This document shows, one piece after another, positions 58,430 through 64,000 of a stretch of DNA of 64,000 nucleotides; the first letter of the stretch is position 1; each line of letters starts with the position of its first letter. The stretch covers positions 63,839,824-63,903,823 of the forward strand of contig CM047807.1 of the NCBI GenBank assembly GCA_026214975.1. The letters are read 5' to 3'. Under the pieces are notes generated by a model that ran no database searches, was not told the origin of the DNA, and saw only the letters and a program-made list of their open reading frames with translations. This DNA is from Gentiana macrophylla (Eukaryota; Streptophyta; Magnoliopsida; Gentianales; Gentianaceae). Both the position numbers and the translations under genes were made by a program.

Positions 58430-60574
58430 ATGTCAAGGAAGGATGAGGTTCATATTAGAACCAGTCAGAGTGTAAGAGGATATGTTACTGAATGTAACTG
58501 CACTGAGTTGGCCATTAATATTGGACGAAGAATCAGACGGTTTGCTGGGCTAGAAGGTGTTATAAACAGAAGATTGGAACGAATCTCTTATGTCAATGTG
58601 TTGGAATTCTGGAAAAACATTGTCATACATGAAGGTAGAGAGGCTTTCACTACAACTTTTAATGGAAGAGAGATTGAAATATCTTCAGACCTACTGAGAG
58701 AAGTATTTAGATTTGCACCTGGAAACAATGTACCCACCAATCCAGAAGCAATGAATCTACCAAGAATGAAGTTTGTGGATTCAATAAAGACCGATGATTC
58801 AATTGCTTCAAATCTGTGCATCAATGTGAGGTATATTGGTTATGAGTACAACCTGCTGAGCATGTTGATGATCAGCAGACTGTGGATTCAGATGAAGAAA
58901 AGATCACTGATATTAGTGAGCCTGATGTTAGTTTTGAGAATTCAATTCAATATCAAGACTGGATTGACACTGAGGACACTCTAACCAAGGCTGGAAACTT
59001 TCTAAGAAGGATTTCTGATTTAAGGGAATTTCAAAAAGAGAATATGGATGTATTCCCTGAACAAGTTGTTGTGGCACGCAGGTGAGTGCAGTTCTTTGAT
59101 GTACAAATAGCACTGGACAAAGGTTGGAAACAGGAGGTGCAGTTCTTTGAGTCTCAAACACAAGAATGGACAAAGGTTGGAACTATCTTTGGGTTTGGAG
59201 GAAACCCCTGCTGTTGTTGTTGAACATGATGCTGTAGTGGAGCCTACTTGAGACAAGACCACTGTAGGGAAATATGGTCAGCAAACTGCTGTTATTGATG
59301 AGGATGAGTAGCTGCTGGACTATGACTATAGTGATGAGGAGTTTCAAGTGCCTGAAGAAGAAGCTATTGATGATGAACCTCAACAGGCATTTGTACCAAT
59401 TTTTGAAGAGCCTGCTATTGATCCCATTCTAGAGGAATTCCAAGGACCTAACCCTGCTGGAAGGGATATGAGCTATGCCATGGTTATCAGCAGACAGAGG
59501 CAACAATACAATGCAGAAGAGCCTGCTGATGGAATTGATAGAGGAATGGCTGGTGGGGTACCAGGACATGTTTTGGATGAGTTGAGGATTGTCAGAAATG
59601 ACATTGCAAATTTAAGAACTCAACTTGATAGGCAAGAGCAGAGATTTGAAGATTTAATGAACTTAGTGGAGAATAGATGAAGAACCACTGAAACTGTTGC
59701 TTCCAATATAACCTCTACTCAGTATGCTCTTGTTGACCTTGCTCAAGATGTGAAGGGAATTAAGCAAGGTAATACACTGAAGGACAAGTTTCTGAAAGAA
59801 CAATTTGCATCCATTCATCAGAAACTTGACAAGCTTGCTGAGACACCTAAGCCTGTTGTGGCTGAATCACTAAGAGGATAACTCTACTGGAGCAAACATT
59901 GCAAGGAAGGATCACAGCTGTTGACACTAGGACTAAAATTATGGAGGGTCAATTGAACAACCTAGTGCTCACACAGGAGAGTGTACATGGCCTGTTGTCC
60001 CGGTTTGTTGATGATGTCAATAAGGGGGAAGAGAGCCAAACAACAGTAGCAAAAAAGGCTGGCAGAATCTTTGCTAAGAAAAGATGGGAAGAAGACACTA
60101 ATGCTTTTAGGGAGCCTGCACCTGGCAGGCTTCCACTAACTGATGATCTTCTCAAAGAATATAAAAAAGTTTACTATAATAAGAGGAGACCATATCATGA
60201 CAAAAGCTTTCATGAAGGTTTAAACTCCTTTTTGGGCTTAAAGTTCTGGGAAGCAAGGGTTAAAGCCATGAGGGCTACACAGAGGTGTAAGAGGTGGTAG
60301 AGGTGGAAGAAGTTTACCTACTACAAATGCAAAGGAGTCACTTAATGAATTCAAGGAAGTATACATGCATTTAGGCTTTAGAGTACATCAGATCAAACTT
60401 ACTCTACCTGAAGCATGGCATTGGTGGAAAGAAGTGAATCCTCGGAAAGAAGTGAATCCTCATATTGATTTCTCTCTGATTGAAAATGAATGGATGAGAG
60501 ATATGATCAGAGAGATAAGAGCCTACCAAGAACAAGTGGAGAAAGCAAGAGAAGAAAGAGAAAGAAGACAGTAG
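58430..60574 (+). pseudogene. B2 ORF3 ('env-position' ORF), internally deleted
   Basis: ATG 58430 opens a 184-codon ORF: 'SVRGYVTECNCTELAINIGR', 'VNVLEFWKNIVIHEGREAF' and 'EISSDLLREVFRF'. Near 58862 it jumps to sequence that in B1 lies about 1.8 kb further on (solo LTR not counted). The rest is in pieces: 58882-59085, 59348-59680 (acidic, 'LDRQEQRFEDLMNLVENR'), 59899-60300 (the conserved 'APGRLPLTDDLLKEYK' and 'GLNSFLGLKFWE' block) and 60365-60574 ('VHQIKLTLPEAWHWWKE', ending in a charged helix and TAG). There is no membrane segment. The N-terminal domain may belong to a plant transposon-associated family; this is not proven. Confidence 0.8.
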
Positions 60575-60736
60575 ATCAGCACACTTTATCTATTTTATCA
60601 TTTTCTAATTCTAGACTGTAATACTTTTGAACAACTATTTATGATGAGATATCCCCACATTTGTTCTGTTTTTGTTTTTAATCTTTTTTCTTTGCTGTTA
60701 GGAGGGCATTGGCATCATCACCAAAAAGGTGGAAAT
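60575..60736 (+). other. B2 3' untranslated segment and polypurine tract
   Basis: T-rich segment, 'ggcattggcatcatcacc' and AAAAAGGTGGAAAT (60723-60736). The T within the G run is a departure from the AAAAAGGGGGAAAT of the other copies. Confidence 0.87.
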
Positions 60737-62429
60737 TGTTGGACTTATTTTTAAGTTTTAGTGATGAGTGCCAAACTAGCTGTTATAGAGCAATGGCAAA
60801 AAGATGTCTAGATCAAATTTATAGGTTTATTAGAGTTTGATCTTTATAGGTTTGATCAAACAAGCACTGTAAAAGGTCAGCTGAATTTCATCAGCAGACT
60901 AGTCTGGATCGATGAGGTAGTGAGTCGATAGACTAGTCGAAACACATTGAAGGCCGAGGCCGAGGATCAAACTCAGTTATTGAAGGCTAAGGGATCAAAC
61001 TTAGTAATTAAAGTCAAGGATATGGAATCAGAATTTAGGGAATTCTGTGATGACCTAAACTGATCACATATAACTTATATACAAGGTCTAAGTTCCATAA
61101 GTTAAGTGATGATTGGAACTTAGTTACATGCAAAAAGGTGTAATCTAACTTCATAAATAAAAGTTAGATAAAAGACAGTAAGCTGAAGTGTTTTTAAACA
61201 CAGCATAATAAGGATATGCTTACTGATGTGTATATCAGCAGACTTATGTTCTCAGGAACCTGCTAGACACATATTTCGATTTAATCAAAGGCTACATTGG
61301 AAGATTACAAAGAAAGGGACAGCTAACAACCTCTGATTTATCAAACAAATCAATGGTTAAGATCAAATAGATGTTGGAAAGATTTAGACCTTTATCCAAT
61401 GGTTACAAGTCAAAGGGTGGTCGATCAGAAAGCTTGTCAAAAATGAATCGACGATTAATCGATCCAGAAACGATCGAGAAAAAGGAAGTCAAGATGGAGA
61501 CAAATCTGAAACGGCTATGTTTGAATTTCAAACATAAGTCACAAGGATTCCTACCTATAAATAGAGGACTCCTAATTCATATACAAGTGATGAAAATTAA
61601 GAATCTACCTGGAGCATTCAGAATTAAATCAAGAATAACACCCTGCTGACCCTACTGAGCATAAAGCTGCTGATCCAATAAAATTCTTCAAGTGTAATCT
61701 GCATTCAAGCTGCATCAAGTTTACACACATGAAGACATCAAGCTGCTGATCATATCATCCTGATCAAGCTGCTGAAAGCTGAATCACTTACTTGATTCAA
61801 TCTTTCTTTTATAAGAAATCTACTGAAGACATTGAAGCATCTTTGGGTGTGAAAGACTATTGTTTGTGGTGGAGTTGGTGAAAAGGCAATTCTACCCTTC
61901 AAGGACCAGTGGAAGACTTTGGAGCAGCAATCTTACCTGTTCCAAGTGTTCAGTTTGTGAAGCCATAGTTATTGGTGAAGGACAAGCAACTTAGGGATTT
62001 TTGTAACAGCTACATCAAAGATCTCTCGTGAATTACCTCCAACATCACAGGAGAAGAGTGGACTGACAGGATTACACCACCTGGAAACACTGTAAAATCT
62101 GCCTACTTACTTTCTGCATTTATATTCTGCACGTAGTTTATCTAACACATCAATCTACTGAATCTAGCAACCGAACCACACACATACACTACTGAGTATC
62201 TAATAGTTGGTATCATATTTAACAACAAGTAATAAGGCTTAATTTTTGATATATTTCCGCTGCACAAATTTAGTAAACTCAACGATCGTGAGACTTACGA
62301 GAGTCGATGAACTCATCAAGTATCGGCCAGTTCTTGCTGGTTCTTGAGTTTGTTAACTCCAAAAGTTTTAAGTGTTAAGTTTATTCACCCCCCTCTAAAC
62401 TTAACGAAATCCTTTTCAAGGGACCAACA
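60737..62429 (+). repeat. B2 3' LTR
   Basis: 1,693 bp, same ends as the 5' LTR. Two short clusters (61420-61490 and 62280-62335) differ far more from the 5' LTR than the rest does. The ORF at 61371-61649 is not supported. Confidence 0.96.
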
Positions 62430-62966
62430 GCACGCACGGGGAACAACCACCGTGCCAAAAGCATGCAATAGATATCAAGATATAGAAATAAAAAGCATGT
62501 CACAAAAATAATGATATAAAACTGAAAGGGAATAAGAGACCGACTCGGACCACATGCGATGAAAATAAAATCATTGATGCATAAAGATATGAGCCAAAAA
62601 CGGGCCAAAGAAAAAACATACCCAAGAACGGTACCTAGATTCCCTAAAGTTTCACCCTAGATCACTCATAGCACAAAAAACGAAAGCAAAACAAAGAAAT
62701 GGTGGGTTGCCTGCCCCAAGCACCTTTGTTTTACGTCATTGGCTCAACGGATGACTCATACAATGTCAAATTTCAGGTTATACTGTTGAGCCAAAGGTGG
62801 AAATGGTGGATATAAAAAGAAGGTAATGATGAAGTTATACTGGTAGGACTGTCAAGTTTAAAGTCCTTGACACGACTTGAATCCACCAAATTTTACTCCT
62901 TTGGCCTCAAAATCACTCTTCTCCCTCTTTGGAAACTCTTGATTGCTATGACGCACATGAAAGACT
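62430..62966 (-). other. Gypsy-2 internal region downstream of protease, non-coding
   Basis: Directly follows protease in the element's sense, where reverse transcriptase would be expected. No such motif is seen in any frame. It contains 'gtgggttgcctgccccaagc' (from 62702), a block that I associate with plant non-autonomous gag-only Gypsy elements. Confidence 0.65.
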
Positions 62967-63481
62967 TCAACCCTTATCAATCCTCTCGTGTTTACCCCAC
63001 ACATAACAAGGATGATCTACATGCTCATAAACCTTGATGGTGGCACCCTCATTGTGAACTCTGAAAGTAATATCACTGGTTCGCATATCAAGCAAGGATC
63101 CTCTTGTAAGAAAAAATGGTCTACCAAGCAAAATTGGCATCATAGAGTTGATTTCCATGTCTAAGATGACAAAATCTGCCCGGAAATTTTTTTATCCACC
63201 TGGACTAGCACATTCTCAACGATTCCTCTAGGGTACCCAATGGACCTATCCACCATAGAAAGAACCATTCTAGTTGTTTTAATGCCATAAAGACCAAGTT
63301 CTTTATAAGTGGAGTATGACATAAGGTTCCCACAATCCCCTAAATCACATAGAGTGTTGAGACTCTTAGAGTTACCTATTGTGCAAGGGATTGAGAAACT
63401 CCTGGGGTCACCATGTTTATGTGAAACTTTCTCTTGACAAATTGCAGAACAATCATCATTACAATAAACCACACTTTGCAT
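62967..63481 (-). pseudogene. Gypsy-2 aspartic protease, broken
   Basis: The first ORF (63481-63161) contains 'FSIPCTIGNSKSLNTLCDLG' followed by DCGNLMS, where plant Gypsy proteases usually have DLGASINLM, and 'MVDRSIGYPRGIVENVLVQV'. A homopolymer frameshift near 63185 leads to the second ORF (63158-62967) with 'MEINSMMPILLGRPFFLTRG', the conserved ILLGRPF segment. The catalytic Asp is present, but the following residues are altered. The family style is Athila/TR-GAG-like. Confidence 0.85.
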
Positions 63482-63496
63482 TTTAGGCTTTTTCGA

Positions 63497-64000
63497 TTAA
63501 ACATCTTTATGAAATTTAGCATAAAAAGGCATTTTCATTAAAGAATCAACTAATGGAATGTTTATCGCTACCTTATGCAAGATGTCAAGCAAACGATTTT
63601 GCTTCTTACTTACCTCATTTGCTTTCTTATCATGAGAGGGAGGGAAAGGAAGACTACTCACATCAAAAGGAATTCTAGTTTGAGATGTACCTGACTTTCC
63701 ATAGCCTTCAGAAGCTTCACTCACATGCTCCATTCATGCATTCCATTGTTCCATAGCCTTGCCCCGGAGATCCCTTTCACATCCCACTTTGTGCCCAGCT
63801 TCGTCATCAAGAACCAAATCTTCATTTGTATCCTTTTTAGACACCTCCACCCTCATTGTCTCGTGACTTTCCATTACCATATTCTCTTCCCCATCATTAT
63901 CATACACCGCAAAGATAGCATTAACTTCCTTAAGATTTCTCATGGTGTTACTTGGGAAGCCTCCAACCGGTGCGGTATTAGCATTTTCGGTTAATTGTCC
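63497..64000 (-). pseudogene. Gypsy-2 gag, C-terminal part (runs off the window)
   Basis: Two in-frame pieces separated by a TGA at 63734-63736. The left-hand piece ends 'LLDILHKVAINIPLVDSLMK' and 'MPFYAKFHKDV', the hallmark at the end of plant Gypsy Gag just before protease. A TAA at about 63497 separates it from the protease ORF in the same frame. The start and the rest of Gag lie beyond 64000. The plus-strand ORF 63725-63994 is a shadow. Confidence 0.85.

Larger units (their letters stand above)
50624..62429 (+). mobile_element. B2: SIRE-like Copia element with both LTRs
   Basis: 11.8 kb with LTRs at 50624-52315 and 60737-62429, primer site, gag with two zinc knuckles, protease, integrase, reverse transcriptase, RNase H, spacer with direct repeats, candidate promoter, ORF3, and polypurine tract. 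The domain order, primer site and pre-LTR block fit the SIRE/Maximus lineage. It is inserted in Gypsy-2. The flanking 5-mers GAACA and GCACG match at only three positions, so the target duplication is decayed or absent. All ORFs are broken. Confidence 0.95.

Noticed and set aside
50619..62434. A clean 5-bp target duplication for B2
   Set aside because: The flanks GAACA and GCACG agree at only three of five positions.
62381..62608. Minus-strand ORF across the right end of B2
   Set aside because: It runs over the B2 LTR/Gypsy-2 boundary, so it cannot be an original gene.
1..64000. tRNA genes, rRNA genes, CRISPR arrays or intact host genes
   Set aside because: None was seen by reading. tRNA-like words occur only as primer-binding sites, and regular repeats are LTRs or short tandem units.

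Overview
This window is plant nuclear heterochromatin-type DNA made almost entirely of nested LTR retrotransposons. I see no intact host gene, no tRNA or rRNA gene and no CRISPR array. Plant origin is shown by SIRE/Maximus-type Ty1/copia elements with a large third ORF, plant-type Ty3/gypsy gag-protease regions, tRNA-derived primer-binding sites, and a short plastid ycf2 fragment. A flowering plant is likely; I cannot name the species. Every retroelement ORF is broken by stops, frameshifts or deletions. All Copia-type units lie on the plus strand and the Gypsy units whose orientation can be read lie on the minus strand.

Layout, left to right. (1) 1-20292: a chain of 'family A', a SIRE-like but pol-less Copia family (gag plus ORF3). 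It holds LTR-a (window start to 5414, split by an unrelated Copia element at 349-5273), internal region a, an unassigned repeat (7268-8059), truncated LTR-b with an ORF3 fragment, LTR-c (9649-11446), internal region c, LTR-d (16891-18600), and the gag end of internal region d, cut at 20292. LTR-c and LTR-d each serve two neighbouring units. (2) 20293-23463: minus-strand chromovirus-like Gypsy-1 (LTR, gag, protease), cut off just before reverse transcriptase. (3) 23464-48783: SIRE-like element B1 (truncated 5' LTR, gag tail, pol, ORF3, 3' LTR). Its ORF3 is split by a solo LTR (28790-30199, 5-bp target duplication) and by a patch containing plastid ycf2 sequence (32249-32356). Its 3' LTR is split by a 13.3-kb minus-strand array, LTR-internal-LTR-internal-LTR, of a non-coding Gypsy-type element (34130-47402). 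(4) 48784-50623 and 62430-64000: Gypsy-2, a minus-strand gag-protease element without pol, into which B1 and the SIRE-like element B2 (50624-62429, both LTRs present) inserted.

How the parts relate. Families A, B and the solo LTR share LTR ends (TGTTRG...), the polypurine tract AAAAGGGGGAAAT and a Met-tRNA-type primer site, so they are subfamilies of one lineage. B carries gag, pol and ORF3. A keeps a trimmed gag and ORF3 but no pol in three units, so it is best read as a non-autonomous partner.

The most interesting signals are these. ORF3 in A, B1 and B2 is preceded by its own TATA box about 100-130 bp upstream of the ATG, and in B1 and B2 also by a CACGTG G-box at nearly identical distance; this looks like an internal promoter or a captured host gene. 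A TTTGTTTTGYAG-like acceptor motif follows the end of gag in all five copies. There are two independent multi-LTR chains, and a palindromic CTCGGTCGACCGA motif array marks the non-coding Gypsy-type element.
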